64,000 nucleotides of DNA from Neoceratodus forsteri (GCA_016271365.2 CM028132.1:585101001-585165000), one strand, 5' to 3'. Counted from the first letter of the stretch, positions 48,191 to 60,014 are shown. Translations and numbers: made by a program. Notes: a model not told the origin generated them from the letters alone.

Positions 48191-49150
48191 TAAGAAACCA
48201 GCAGCAGCCTTTACATATGAACATCTGAACTAGCCAGCAGAAGGCCTTATGGTGTATCAAGTCTGCTTGATTACAGTGCCCCTGATCAAGTGATCATAGA
48301 AGGTGCCACTGCCCCACCAGCCCTGACCATCCCCTTCACCTTGTTTCACACCTTCTTTAACTCCCAATGACTTTTATGTGACAGCCTTAGATGTGAGTTC
48401 ATTCCAATGTGTCACTGCTTGCTCTGGAAAGCAGATCATCTAAAGGAACTGTCTCCTGACCACTTCCTTGAACCTTCCCCATGCCAGCTTATAACTGTGC
48501 CACTCTGTGGTCTTGTTTCTATGGAGACAAAAAAGGACCCCAATATCTACCTTGCTTATACCTTTCAAGTACTTGAAGGTTTCAATCATTCCCCCTTGCT
48601 CCCTCCCTCCTCTCTTAAAGTACATGTTAAGTTTTCTCAGCTTTTACTCTTATGCTCGGCCCTGCTGTCCCTGAACCATTGTTTCATAGCCTCCTCTGAA
48701 CTGCCTTAAGCTTGTTGATATCTATTTTCAGGTTGGGGCTCCAGTACTGCACACCATACTCCAGGTGCTGCCACAACAGGATCTGTACAGTGGCAATATG
48801 ACTTCCTCCCTTCTGTTTGTGAATTTTCTAGTAGTACAGCCCAGCATTCTGTTTGCCTGGGCTGCTGCTTTTCTACACTAAGTATCATGATCAGGGTCAC
48901 TGGTGATGTCTATCCCTAGGTCCTTTTTCTCTGTGATTTAGTAACCTTGATGTCCCCATTCAGTACCCGGCAGTTTTTTCCTCCTATGTGCATGACTTTG
49001 CACTTCTTCACATTCAACCTGAGCTGCCATATGGTAGACCACCTTTCCAGCTTTGTTAGGTCTTAATTTAGGTCCTGCACCTCCTTCATCTGCATTTACC
49101 CTCCCATAGAGCTTTGTGACATCTGTAAAGAGACATAATCTGCCTTTAGT
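48190..49150 (-). mobile_element. CR1 LINE 3' fragment, minus strand
   Basis: The minus strand holds decayed RT C-terminal text (FKYLKGISKVD at about 48560 and the PGVWCAVLEPQ block near 48740) and upstream ADDTK-like and LHFLG-like remnants up to 49150. It ends with the TTCATATG-type CR1 tail near 48215. Confidence 0.7.
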
Positions 49151-50838
49151 GCAGTGTCATTTATGACTTTAAATCACATACAGCTTTCTAGAGATGTGGC
49201 TTTAGCCCTTCAAGCACTTGACATTCCACCATGGAAATGCTATTACTGTTGTTCTCATCCTGCTTGTAAGGTGTATTCTCATGCCTACTAGTAACCTTAC
49301 CTGAGACTACAATGTTACTCTACTGCTTGTGCACTTAAGACATGCTTGGAGATGACTGGTTTCTTCCACTCAGTTCATGTTGCTAGAACATGTTAATAAA
49401 CAATTTTTAAAAAAGCCTATGGAAGGCATCACCTTACACATTTACACCAAAGCATGCATTGAAAATCCCTAATGACAATATTAAGAGCCGTGCTGGTGTG
49501 GGATGTTATAAGGGAAAAGGTTGTGTTTCACAGAACACATTTCCATTCCTAGTTTGAGTGCTCCATTTCTATAGCTGCTTTTACATTACTCTGACGTGAA
49601 GTGTTGCTGACTTGAATTGGCTTGCTCCACTCTGCTTGCACCACCACCATTCTCTTGTACATGCTGCAGCTATGCAGCATTCCCAATGACTTTCAGGAGT
49701 TTTGGGTGCATTTCCAGTGGAGGGGTTCATGAATAGGAGTGCACCAATGCAGATGAAGCAACATTTTTACATACTTGCAAAAAAATGCCTGCACCAGTGT
49801 ACTCCATTCCAAGATCCCAGCAAACCATTTTGCTATAGCACAGCAGCTTGCAGTTCTCTGGAATCTCTTTACACTGCTGAATCTGCACTGATGCAACTGA
49901 TCAGCACCACTGGCAATGGTGCAGATCCAGTAGTGTAAAAGCCCCTGATATCTCTTTTGTACAGTGACTTTATAGTCTCCTAGGGAGAACTATAAATTTA
50001 AATGCATCTAAAAACCCCAGTTCTAGCTTCCTGCAAACTGAAGAAACAAGCACCCAATTAAATATGTGTACACAGAATTTGTTAACATTTTTAAATTATA
50101 GCAGCGGAGTTTCAATCTATTTTTCCTTCACTCTTAAAACCATGGAACACTTTATTCTTTTCTTAAGTTAGCAGCCCACAATATGATGGATATACAGTAT
50201 GTTGCAGAAATACTGGATCATATGGTCATGTGTATCTCAAGTAAGCAATAACACACATAACATGTGACAGGATTATGGTAACACCAAATTATCACTCACC
50301 CCAAGTGGGCTGTAAGGCACCAGGTGCAGTGAAGTGCCTTCAACTATCTGGAAAGTGTTGTATTACAATAGCATTGTAGCACATCCTGGAGTGTGTTATT
50401 GTGTTTATAAAAATGGATTTAAAAGTTAAAAATAGAAAAAAAGTGGTAAAATCAGAACTTAATTGAATCCTGAAATTAATGCACAGTCTAATTCTGTTAA
50501 GCAATGAACAAGGTGGTTCATAGACATCAGGGAGGGAAAGGCTATGGGGGAAATTGTGCATTAAAAGCAGCAGGACTATGCCTGGATATCTCTCCCCACA
50601 TTCATCAGACCAGTAATCTGACAAAGATTTCCTACTTGCATGCTGGATCACGGTGATGTGGCAGAAGGAGCTCTACTTTAAGTGTGGGGATACGGAAGCT
50701 ACGGGAACAATGCAGGTGGTATCTGAATGAAGGCCACTGTTGGCACATGGTAGTGTCAGGATGAGAGTTCAGGTGCCCAGGCTAAGGGTACAGAGGTGCA
50801 ACCCTTGACTTAAGAGTAATAAAAAACAAAAAGACATC
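49151..50838. other. Intronic sequence, nothing recognised
   Basis: No coding or structured feature is supported. The short frames at 49700-49940 overlap on both strands and look random. Confidence 0.4.
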
Positions 50839-50873
50839 TCATATTCCAGTCACATGAAGAGAAAAAAGCCAAC

Positions 50874-51027
50874 CTTCTCTGACCACACCCGTCTGTGCTG
50901 CAGGGGAATTCTGCAGGACCTCCTTAATGAAGATTCCTTGTTCCTTCTCCTCCACAGTGATTCCAGGGATGCTGCTCCCCTTGTAATGAGGAAACAGAAC
51001 CTCCCTTGTGTCCTCTTCTTCTGCCAT
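50874..51027 (-). CDS. AHNAK: AHNAK first coding exon (N-terminal half of PDZ-like domain)
   Basis: This exon encodes the first 51 residues and the first base of codon 52 of AHNAK, a giant scaffold at the plasma membrane and cytoskeleton that in mammals binds annexin A2/S100A10 and the L-type calcium channel beta subunit. The protein begins MAEEEDTREVLFPHYKG and ends ...NSPAAQTGVVREG, which matches the start of mammalian AHNAK (MAEEEETREVLLPH..., NSPAARTGVVKEG) and makes the first half of its PDZ-like domain. The start is the ATG at 51027. The donor is AGAGAAG|GTTGGC, with the intron beginning at 50873. The acceptor-like TTTTGTACAG abuts the ATG directly, so the 5' UTR probably lies in an upstream exon that I could not locate. 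AHNAK2 is excluded because its N-terminus is quite different. Confidence 0.95.
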
Positions 51028-51575
51028 CTGTACAAAACAAACATTGTATAATAGTAAACAAGTATCACATATAACATATACTAAAATATGACATATTATA
51101 AAATGGGTCTAAAAATCAGATAACTTTAATTGGTTAAAACCAGTCAGGTAACCGTGCATTATTAGAGCATAATACACAGTCATCCTGGTCCTAAACCACA
51201 TCATATAATGAACAAATCACTCCTCCTACAGCCAGAACTATCTCTCCACATCCCCCCTACAAGCAGAATTGATCTTCCGTCACAAAAATGGCTGCTACCT
51301 TAACACTCTGAAAACCTTCAACTGGGCCCTAAAAATAAAACTACCTTAAATAAAAAATGAAACAAATTAACTAAATGTTATGTCCTTGATCATCACACGC
51401 TCCTTACGCACATAAACAAATTAGAAACATTAAGTATTGTTCATAGTTTTCATTACAACTGTTTTTTTACTAACAATAAAAAATCCTCTTTCTATTTTTA
51501 TCCGCTCATTAGGGACACCTCTTCTGCTTGCCCTGACAGTGAGATAATGAAGTCTGCCTATAGAAGATGGCTTTG

Positions 51576-51617
<42 letters not shown>

Positions 51618-52210
51618 AAAGTATGCTAGGAGAGGAACATTCTGTCAGTGGAACTGAGCAGAATTTTGAATCCCTCGGTTCCGTGGTAAACATTCCATAG
51701 TAAACATTCCATATCTTGAATGTGGGGAAACACAGACAAAAAAAAAACAGGATGAAGGAAGCAGGCAATAATACTTCATAAACAAAGAGAAAATGTGGGG
51801 AAATAGTTACATAGGCAGGGGAATACTCAAATTGCTCAAAAACATTCCTGAAGTTTATAAAACACGTACATATGAATCATATGTGGATGATTTCAGGTGA
51901 AATCTATCACCACCACCACCAAAAAAGTCAACCTGGCAGGTTTAAAGTTTTGAACACATTTCCATTAAGAAACAGCACTTGCATTGATTAGAAATGCAAG
52001 GTAATTTTTTTCTTATAAAAATGTGTACCACAGTTTTTATTATGTTTTATGTTTTTAGCTAACCCAGTTACCAGAATAGGAACTATTTTTTTTGTATTTA
52101 GAGTTAAAATGGAACAATATTTCAATGGAAGGTCCAATTTTAATATTTTTAAAATACTTTCTTCTTATTTTCATTTGTTTTAAATCATGTATTTAAATGC
52201 CATTTTATAA
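51028..52210. other. Sequence 5' of the first coding exon, no promoter recognised
   Basis: It probably belongs to the intron between a non-coding 5' exon and the first coding exon. It is AT-rich with no CpG island or clear exon. Confidence 0.4.
51574..51616. repeat. (TG)n microsatellite
   Basis: An uninterrupted TG run of about 40 bp. Confidence 0.95.
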
Positions 52211-52413
52211 GGAGGCAGTATAGCGCAGTGGTCTAAGGCTCTGAGTTGCAAATTTGGTGACATCCAGCAGGCCAGACCTGGGTTTGAATCCCACAGCTTC
52301 CACTTGCATACTGTGTGACCCTGAGCAAGTCACTTAACCTCCTTGTGCTCCCAGGTCGCTCCTGTAAAAAAAGCTTTCAGCTTAGTGTGCTATGGTTAAA
52401 CAACTAAATAAAG
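52211..52413 (+). mobile_element. tRNA-derived SINE with MIR-like core, copy 2
   Basis: This is the same family as the copy at 30424-30646. It has GGAGGCAGTATAGCGCAGTG, the B-box GGTTTGAATCCCA, the core CTGTGTGACCCTGAGCAAGT and the tail TGTAAAAAAAGCTTTCAGC, ending at AACAACTAAATAAAG. The core is related to that of MIR/CORE-SINEs. Confidence 0.88.
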
Positions 52414-52564
52414 AGCAATAAGACACTCCAGGGTGTGCATTATGGTGAAATAATCACACTTTTCTGGTGCATTTAACAGCACTCGGCTGCACCTCATGCC
52501 TAACAATGCACCTGAGGCGTGTGATTATTTCACCATAATGCACACCTTGTCATGTCTTATTGCT
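52414..52564. mobile_element. 151-bp MITE with 46-bp inverted termini
   Basis: It starts AGCAATAAGACACTCCAGGG and ends with the reverse complement of AGCAATAAGACATGACAAGG. The terminal arms (52414-52459 and 52519-52564) are nearly perfect, both containing GTGTGCATTATGGTGAAATA. It sits directly against the SINE 3' end. The superfamily is not determined. Confidence 0.85.
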
Positions 52565-53270
52565 TACGTACATCATTAGCACATATGAAATGTAGAATTC
52601 TGCCAGTGATGCCTTTTGGAATTCTTTTTGAATTCTGTGAAATTCCAAAGAGCATTTCTATATAAACCATGGAATAATTTTCTGCTGATCACTTAAACTC
52701 AGGAATAATTGTCTATAGATTCCAAAAATTAAATCTAACATTTATGTAAACAGCAGATTACAAATATGTGAAAACCATTCGTCCTTCAAAATGTCAGAAT
52801 TCTGCTACCAACTGAATTCCGCTTAATTGGGCAGTATTTTCTGATATTCCACACAATTCCATTTTGTTGGAATTTGGAAATTCCACACTTCAGTACTGGT
52901 AATTACTCTGTCACTTTCTTGAAGAAAAACATTTGCAGGAAGCTGTGCGAATTAGAACCAAAGCAGCTATAACTCCCTCTGTTCTACCCAAGTTCTCAGC
53001 TTGATCCAAAGGAATAGAACTCATCCGTCAGGGTGGAGATATGTTTGAATGCTTTCATTTTAATAATACAATTGCTTTCTGTAATGTAGCCAATCAGCAA
53101 AGCTTAGCCTGCTTTTATCAGACAGAGCTTTCATTCTCACCCCACACAGCTCAAGGATGTATTAATGCAAATACTGTAAATTCGGAAGATGTAATTAACA
53201 GAGAAGTCTAAAATTCTTTCGGAATGTCAGAGGTAAGTAAGCACATGGTAAGAATATGGTCAAAGAAAGT
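52565..53270. other. 5' flanking/intronic sequence, nothing recognised
   Basis: It is AT-rich; GAATTCTG-type motifs recur at 52590-52890 but form no clear unit. Confidence 0.4.
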
Positions 53271-53278
53271 GTGATGGT

Positions 53279-53560
53279 CACTTCGAGGGAATCTACTGCT
53301 TTGATCACACTTTGAACCTAGTGGTCACTGGTACTCTCCAGAGCAGTGTAGGCGATTCTGAGATTGTGGCTACTTCAAGAGACATCTGTAGCCATTTCCA
53401 TCATTTTGCAAAAGCCACCAGAGTTCTACAGTCTGTACAGGACCACCTTGGTTTATTAAACCATTGGCTAATTCAAGATGTCAGCACATGATGGAACAAT
53501 GCATTGTATATGCTGCAGTGCTAGGAGGAACAAAAGCATATTCTGCATGATCATCTATCA
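53279..53560 (+). pseudogene. Decayed hAT-family transposase fragment
   Basis: One frame starting with the codon at 53279 reads CFDHTLNLVVTGTLQSSVGD, then a helical ICSHFHHFAKATRVLQSVQD, and LIQDVST followed by a stop and WNNALYMLQC. The order C-x2-H-T-LNLVV ... HF ... S/A..L...Q ... LIQDVSTRWNS is the signature of hAT transposase C-terminal halves. The stop sits where the conserved arginine codon is expected (CGA to TGA), and a further TAG follows. It has no upstream ATG, so it is a domestically silent remnant. Confidence 0.75.
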
Positions 53561-53639
53561 AGACGGTGCTAAAGGGTTTTAACTTATTCCTGAAGCTTTT
53601 CTCCCTGCTGGAATAACCAGCTTTGTGACTGCATACTGA

Positions 53640-55180
53640 ATGTGGACTCCCTTACACTTTATTTAATTTGCTTTAGTAAAGCTAGATGGGGGGATTTCTC
53701 TTAGGGTGTAGTTTTATTTTTATTTATTCGTGGTGTATGAGTGATGTGTGTGTCAGTGGAGTGTGTATTGAACATTATACTTTGTATTATTGTGGTGTGT
53801 GTGTATGTGGATGGATGGTAGCTGCTTGTCTAATTTGCTGACTGTTGTTAGTTTAGTTGCTGGGTTATGTGTTGGCAGAGGTAATCGGGAGTAAGGTACT
53901 ACTCTCCCACCAGGCTCAGGGGCCTCTGCCCTTTTGACTGTTCCCTTTACCAGTGAAGGTGTATGGGCATTGTCAGACATTGTTGATATCCAGGTGGGTG
54001 AGAAAACAGGGAGAGACTGGGCCTAGTGGGGTAGTGGAGCAGTATGGGAGGATTGGGATGGTGTGGATGAGAAGACACCCTGGGGTGAAATGGGTCCAGG
54101 AGAGGGACCTCCCTGTCTGGTTCCCATACCCAAGGGCTCCACACTAAGTAGGCAAGGTGCCTAGTCTACCTCATCCACCTATCCTACTCGGGTGGTGGTG
54201 TTGTGTAGAGCCAGGTCAATAAAAAACAAGGCAGCTATTTTTGCTGATCTTGTTGGTACAACTGACCTGGTTTGCATCACCGAGACCTGGCTGGTTGAGA
54301 ATGCTGGCCCAGTGTTGGAATCAGCAATTCTACCTGGGTACTCAGTGATACACCACCAGAGAGAGGATCGTAGGGTTGGGGCAGCAGCCATTTGTTTTAA
54401 GTCAGATCTGTGCCTTGTAGCCACCTCAGTGGGAGAGACCAGATCCTTCGAATGTATCATGGGATCAGGAGTAGGCTGCAGGATACTTCTCATTTACCAT
54501 CCTCCTGGTGGTGAGAAGAAATTCCTGCAGGAAGCCAAGGACTTCATCATCGACCTGGTGTTGGAATCCCCAGATGGATATTCCTGGGGGATTTCAATGC
54601 CTGGGTTAAGGATGAATTCTCTCAATTTAGGGAGGATTTCCTCCAACTGAGTTCATTGGGCCTTACACAGGTAGTTATCTCTGCTACCCATACTCACAGT
54701 CATTCCTTGGACCTGGTCTTCATACTGGGGATAGAGATCACTGATCTGGTGGTGGAACCAGTTGGTCAGTCGGGACTATCATACTATAAGGTTCAGATTC
54801 AAGTCACCCCTAATAGACCTGCCCCTACAGAGATGGTCCAGTATTGCCCTTTAAGGAGTCTGACTCCAGATGGTCTTATGGTGGTACTGAACCTATCAGG
54901 TGTGATGAGTGCATGTGAGAAGCCTGAGGAGCAGGTTCTTGCCTATAATAAGGCAGAGACAAGGGCCCTTGATTCCTTAGCTCCTATCCATGTTCGCCTC
55001 TCACTCTATGCCAGAAGTTCCCTTGACTTGCACCCAACTCTGCAAGTTGGCATGCTTGTGGGGAACTTAGAGCAACACATTACCACATCATGTGTGCATG
55101 CCCAGCAGTCCAAACTTCCAAAAAGATCTCAACAGGGTTCTAAGGGAAATTTTTCCCCCACACATGAAACTTTCTGACCT
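53640..55180 (+). mobile_element. L2-like LINE 5' portion, plus strand
   Basis: The endonuclease starts at about 54192 (ARSIKNKAAIFADLVG, TDLVCITETWLVENAGP, LLIYHPPGG) and continues after a frameshift at about 54650 with SATHTHSHSLDLVF and CPLRSLTPDGLM. It breaks off at about 55180, before the RT. The 53640-54190 stretch is plausible 5' sequence of the same element. Frame breaks near 54580-54655 lose the usual GDFN site. Confidence 0.75.
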
Positions 55181-55439
55181 TTTTTCTGTTCTTATATTGG
55201 TCTAACAAAGAAAAAGGTGCCATTAAAAGGTACTTGATGGTAATATTAACAATGGTGGAAAAAAATGTATTACTAAAAGATTGCTGAACTGGGACTCTTG
55301 AACCCTGGCTAAATGGTACCAGGTGGTGAAAGACATCTACAATCTGGAATAACTAACCTTCTCCATTAGGTTACAGGTGGACAAATGTACCAATAGATAG
55401 GCAAGTGGGTAGGACACATGATGGCATTGGACCCTTTAT

Positions 55440-55890
55440 TTAATTTATTTATTTATTGAATTTTGTTGACCGGGTCGGCCCACTGAGACTAGAAGTCCCA
55501 TTTTCAGAAGTGACCGGGGGGGGGGGAGATACAGATGGTAACCAACTGAAATTGAACCCTGTTGGTGGTATTTTTAGTGAATGGGGGAAATCTGGCCAGG
55601 ATACTAGGGAACTTCCCCTACTCTTTTCGAGAAGTGTCTTCGGATCTTTATCGCCCACCTGAACAACCATCAGAACATGGAGATGAGACCTTGGTTTAAT
55701 GTCTCATCTGAAATACAAACACCTCAGGAGTGCAGCATCCCCCCATGATGCACTGCAGTGGCATTATAAGGATTTACCCCAAGCGCCTGGTGTGCGGATC
55801 AGGAATCCACAACATTTCAATCTTCTGGCCTCAGACGTGAGTAGCAACCTGTTGTACCAATGGCACTGTGACACTGGCACTTGTTTGTTC
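55440..55890 (+). repeat. Interspersed repeat, uninterrupted copy
   Basis: This copy contains, contiguously, the two segments that flank the Tx1-like LINE at 23650/31512. Key words are CTACTCTTTTCGAGAAGTG, CGGATCTTTATCGCCCACC and TTTAATGTCTCATCTGAAA, and it ends in a tRNA-B-box-like region (TCTTCTGGCCTCAGACG). It serves as the empty-site reference for that insertion. Confidence 0.75.
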
Positions 55891-56560
55891 CATTGTTGGA
55901 GACAGGAATGGGAGGAGCAAGGTAGGGTGTCAATGTTTGATACTGATAACTAAGCAATATAAAAGGGCAAAAATATTCTATGAACATCAATGAAGACAGT
56001 TACTATGTCTTGTAACCTGATACTATCTTGAATTGTACCTTGCCATACTGCTGACAGTGTTTATTGTTCTTTGTTGTCTGTTGTGAAACAAAAAAAAGTA
56101 TAAAATAGTTTCTTTCCCAAACTCAGCAATCTCGCTACTGTTATGCATTTAACTAATATCATTTGAAAAATGCAGAACTCATACATGCTCAAGTTTGCTG
56201 GTGCCTCTATGCCACACCGAGATCAAGATCAGCACTGGCTGGTTTCAAAGGCCAGGTGAGTACAAACAGAGTTTTGTTTGTGAAATATAAAAAAAGAAAC
56301 ACGTTATATGATTATAACAGGACAAATACAGACCCTCATGTCCTAATGATGACACCAGGCACCATATACAATGACAAACAAAAATGTATCAAAAAATTTA
56401 CAGTTTCCCTTTAAGATGCCCATAATGCAGGCATCCATATTTATTTCAAAAGTTTTACCTAGAAAGACATGCTGAGTTGGTAAAAACTTGTTTTCAGATG
56501 TGTCCAGTGGGAGGGTGTAAGAGAGGACAATGAGAAACACAAAGAACAATAATTCCACAT
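55891..56560. other. 5' flanking sequence, nothing firm
   Basis: An AG-to-GT bounded stretch (about 56174-56253, TGCAG then CAG|GTGAGT) on the plus strand resembles an exon but has no supporting family match. Confidence 0.3.
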
Positions 56561-56563
56561 AGA

Positions 56564-56727
56564 GGATAGTGAATGGGCAACAGTGAACAACAACACTGCT
56601 GTTCACTTTGAGAGGTTGTCAAGACAACCATGTAAACCTCGAGAGCGAAGCTTGAGAGGTTTTCTGTTGTCATGAAACCTCGAGAAGTGAAAACAGTGCT
56701 GTTGTTTACTGTTGCCCATCCACTGTC
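56564..56727. mobile_element. Foldback/MITE-like hairpin with inner palindrome
   Basis: Arms of about 65 bp pair: GGGCAACAGTGAACAACAAC on the left and the reverse complement of GTTGTTTACTGTTGCCC on the right. The loop is itself nearly palindromic (AACCTCGAGAG ... CTTGAGAGGTT at 56634-56661). Confidence 0.8.
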
Positions 56728-56750
56728 TTTTATAGTGTATGGTCAAAAGT

Positions 56751-56773
56751 AAAAAAAAAAAAAAAAAAAAAAA
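56751..56773. repeat. Poly(A) run
   Basis: A 23-bp A homopolymer just right of the hairpin element. Confidence 0.95.
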
Positions 56774-58149
56774 CTTGTGGATTCTTTCACGGTCGTGCCG
56801 TGATGTCGGGGAACCCCCAGCCCAGCCCATGTCGGTGACAACACTCCTCTTATTCTGGCTCTGCATTTTAAATTAAATAATTGGGGTCTGTTGTGTGCCA
56901 GCTAAGATTTGAACAAAACGGCACTTACTTTTAAATTAGGACGTCCTCCAGTGCCTACGTTGAACTGCCGCGGACATTTTAACGATGAATGGGAAGCGCA
57001 ACTTGCACATGCGCAAACTGATCAGAGCTGTTGTACCATTGATGTAACGTACTCACAATGGTACAACAACATCATGACATTGCATCGATGGTACAACAAG
57101 ACTAGGGAAATTTAAATTTTAAGTGAATACAATGTTCTAACATACACTATAATATTATATTATACATAAATAATGTTCCTCCTTCTTCCTCCTACCCTCT
57201 TTGCAAAAATACTTTCCATTCTCTTAATATTCCTCCTAGAAAATCTATTATTGTCCAACTAGCTTTTTCTTACCGCTTCTTCTAAACTTTGCTCCTCCCT
57301 TCCCCTTTCTATTTCTTCTGCTGCTTCTCCTTCCTCCCAAAAATATCTTCTTTCTGACTTTTGTTGTCCTACATGCAGTTGCCTTTGACCCTTCTTCTTT
57401 TCTCTAGTCTAGCCCTCTTCTTGCTGTTCCATTACTGTTTGTTTCTGTATTGTGATGGGTCCTCCCTGGCTCTACTGTCTCAAATTGTGCATATGCCATT
57501 GTTCTTTTCCTCTGGGTTATCACTGGCCTCTCCCATTCCCTTTGTAACTGCTTGACGTACTCTACAACCCCTATCCTACAAAGCCTTGTTGCCTGTTAAA
57601 CTCTGCTTACTGCCTGCCTCCTTTGTACTGTGTTATTATCTTCCTCCCACTGGTTAGGTAAATGTCCTCTGATGTTGCTGCACTGTCCATGTTTATGACT
57701 GTTGCCCTTACTTATACCTGCTCTTATTGTTTGTCCGTTGTACCTGAATGTATCTTTGTAATCTCCTGGGTCACACCTGAAAATAGGCACTTGGTGGTCT
57801 AGTGTCCTTACCTAGTAAATAAAAGCAAATAAATAAATAATATATTTGAGTGTTTTTTATTTTATTTTCTAGTTGCCTTCATTTACTGTTTTGCCTTTAC
57901 TATTTTTTTTTATTCTGCTTGCATTACTATATTATTGTATTTTACCTTGTTATTATATTGTTAGCTATCTCCTTCTCCCCTCTCCCCCAGAACTCATCTG
58001 GAAATGAACTGTTCTCAGCTCGGTATGTACTTTCTGGTTAAACATGTTAGACAAATAAATGAATTAATTAATAATACATTTAATAGATGAACACACGTCA
58101 TAAATAATAACTGTACAAAGACAAGGACTGTGTAAAATACATAACAATA
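56774..58149. other. 5' flanking sequence, pyrimidine-rich in part
   Basis: Bases 57180-57600 are C/T-rich. Bases 57780-57842 end in an (AAATA)n tail like a retroelement 3' end, preceded by about 400 bp I cannot classify. Confidence 0.4.
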
Positions 58150-58335
58150 TAAGAAAGAACTAGAGGATACCAGCATTTGTAATTACATTACAATAAAGTG
58201 CTAGAGGATAACTACATTTGCAACTACAATACAATAAAGTGGTGGAGGATATCTACATTGGCAACTACAATACAATAAAGTACTGGAGGATAACCACATT
58301 TGGAATTACAACACAATAAAGTGCTGGAGGATTAC
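58150..58335. repeat. 41-bp tandem repeat, about 4.5 copies
   Basis: CAATAAAG recurs at 58191, 58232, 58273 and 58314, exactly 41 bp apart, each followed by a TGCT(A/G)GAGGATAAC-like stretch. Confidence 0.9.
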
Positions 58336-59255
58336 AATATTTCTAATATGCAGGGGAGTGAATAGTGAGTTCACGTCAGAAGTAAAGATTGTCAATTGGG
58401 AAGGGTGAAAGATGAGACTGTAGTAGTGTAGGTGTAGAGCAATGGGGGAGCAGAGGTAGGAGGGTGGTGGGCAGCAGCACAGATATCAGTATAAGGGGTC
58501 AGCACAGGAGTGAGTGGTATGGTCATGCAGGAGGGAGGAGATTAAGTGGTGGGAAGAAACAGAGGGGAGGGTCCATGGGGCAACACCTGTAATCAATCTG
58601 TGAGTGGTTTATCAGCTAACCAGTTTGCTTTTCCTTATTGAATACAAATCATTGTGATGTTCCCAAATCAGCTATCATTTGTTGGATTCATCAGTGATGG
58701 ATACAAAAAAATGTTTTGCAGAAGTTCCCATGTAATTCCTTCAAAGTTTCAAATCCACATTAATTTAATATCTGACTGTATGATTGATATGGATTAATTC
58801 TCAAGATATTTCTTATCTGATACTATACTATTTTTGTTCTACAAATATGAACATATGAAAATTGCCAGCAGAACCTGGACCAATTCCTTATCTGTCAATC
58901 TTACACGTTTTGAAGCATTCACAAAATACTTTTATTTGCCCAACCAGTCATACAGTCTACATGTATACCCCAAATCAGATACTTCACAGTCAAAACTTCT
59001 AAGAGCTTAGCACAAGTTAATTTCCAGTTTCCACTCTGGCAGTGATACATATTTGTGCTTCTTTTTATTAAAGGAGAAAGTTCATCCTGAAAAGTCCCAC
59101 ACCATGTTGCACCTCTCTGATGGGGGTGTGTGGCTAGCAGTCATCGAGAATGGATGTTCTTTCCTTTGGCTCTCCTATGAAGAATCCTTTAAACACATTT
59201 ATCTACTGTTAGTTTGCAAAATTTTTACTTGCATGATTTTATTTGGTGCAGTACT
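58336..59255. other. 5' flanking sequence with a short CR1 3' remnant
   Basis: TATGAACATATGAAAATTGC at 58846-58865 is the reverse complement of the CR1 3' tail seen at 32480-32510. Nothing else is recognised. Confidence 0.45.
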
Positions 59256-59259
59256 TCAT

Positions 59260-59944
59260 CCTTAAAGAAAAAGTCCCCTCAATCTATTTTCTGCATACCA
59301 GTGAAGTTTATAGCCATTAATAATGATTCTTTCTCTTACAACCCCTCTAATTTCATCCTAATTTAAATTTATTCAAAGTTGCTTCACTCTTTTCTGCCCT
59401 GGTGTGCAAATCTGTTTGATGCCATTGGAAAGACCATGACCACATTCATGCAAGGCATCATGGCAGTTGATGATGCATACATGCACAAGTCAGTAGAAGT
59501 GCTACTGTCAGTCAGTTGTGTTGTATGTCTTCTGTAGTCTCTATACTCTTGTCTTGTGCTGGCCACCAATCTTTTCAAGGTAAGTTCCCTAATGCTTTCT
59601 GCTGTTTGAAGTGTGTGTCAGCTGAAAAAATCCAGTTGGAAAGATGCTGGTGCTTGTAAAGTTTTATTATTCAACTGATTAATTCCTATGTGATAGGAGT
59701 TCTTTGTTTACTCTCAGTCCATTTAATGTGCAAATATGCATGATCAACTCCCATGTTTCCTTTTATGAGTGGGATCATGGCCTTTGCAATGGCGTCAAAC
59801 AGGTTTTCACACCAGGGCAGAACACAGCGAAAAACAACTTCATTTAAATTTTTATCAGGATGAACTTAGGGGGTTTCAAGAGATAATCATTTTTCATGCC
59901 TACACATTACGCTGGCAAAAAAAGTTAGGGGGACTTTCCCTTTA
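59260..59944. mobile_element. TTAA-bounded DNA element with about 190-bp inverted repeats
   Basis: The left end reads TTAAAGAAAAAGTCCCC and the right end is the reverse complement of TTAAAGGGAAAGTCCCC. Inside each, TTTCTGCCCTGGTGTG (59391) and the reverse complement of TTCTGCCCTGGTGTG (about 59818) pair, as do AATTTAAATTTATTC-like segments, so the arms extend about 190 bp. The TTAA borders suit the piggyBac type. There is no transposase frame, so it is non-autonomous. Confidence 0.75.
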
Positions 59945-60014
59945 ACTCCTGGTTACAATTTGGTAAAGCTGGTACAATGGAAATTCCTAAAAATGCTACT
60001 GACAGAGGAGTCCA

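Larger units (their letters stand above)
46187..50873 (-). other. AHNAK: AHNAK intron between the two PDZ-coding exons (4.7 kb)
   Basis: The intron has GTTGGC at the donor (50873) and TTTATAG at the acceptor (46187). It contains a minisatellite (46.6-47.6 kb) and a CR1 3' fragment (48.2-49.15 kb). Confidence 0.9.

Noticed and set aside
59384..59578. Minus-strand 64-codon frame
   Set aside because: Lies inside the TTAA-bounded inverted-repeat element and matches nothing recognised.
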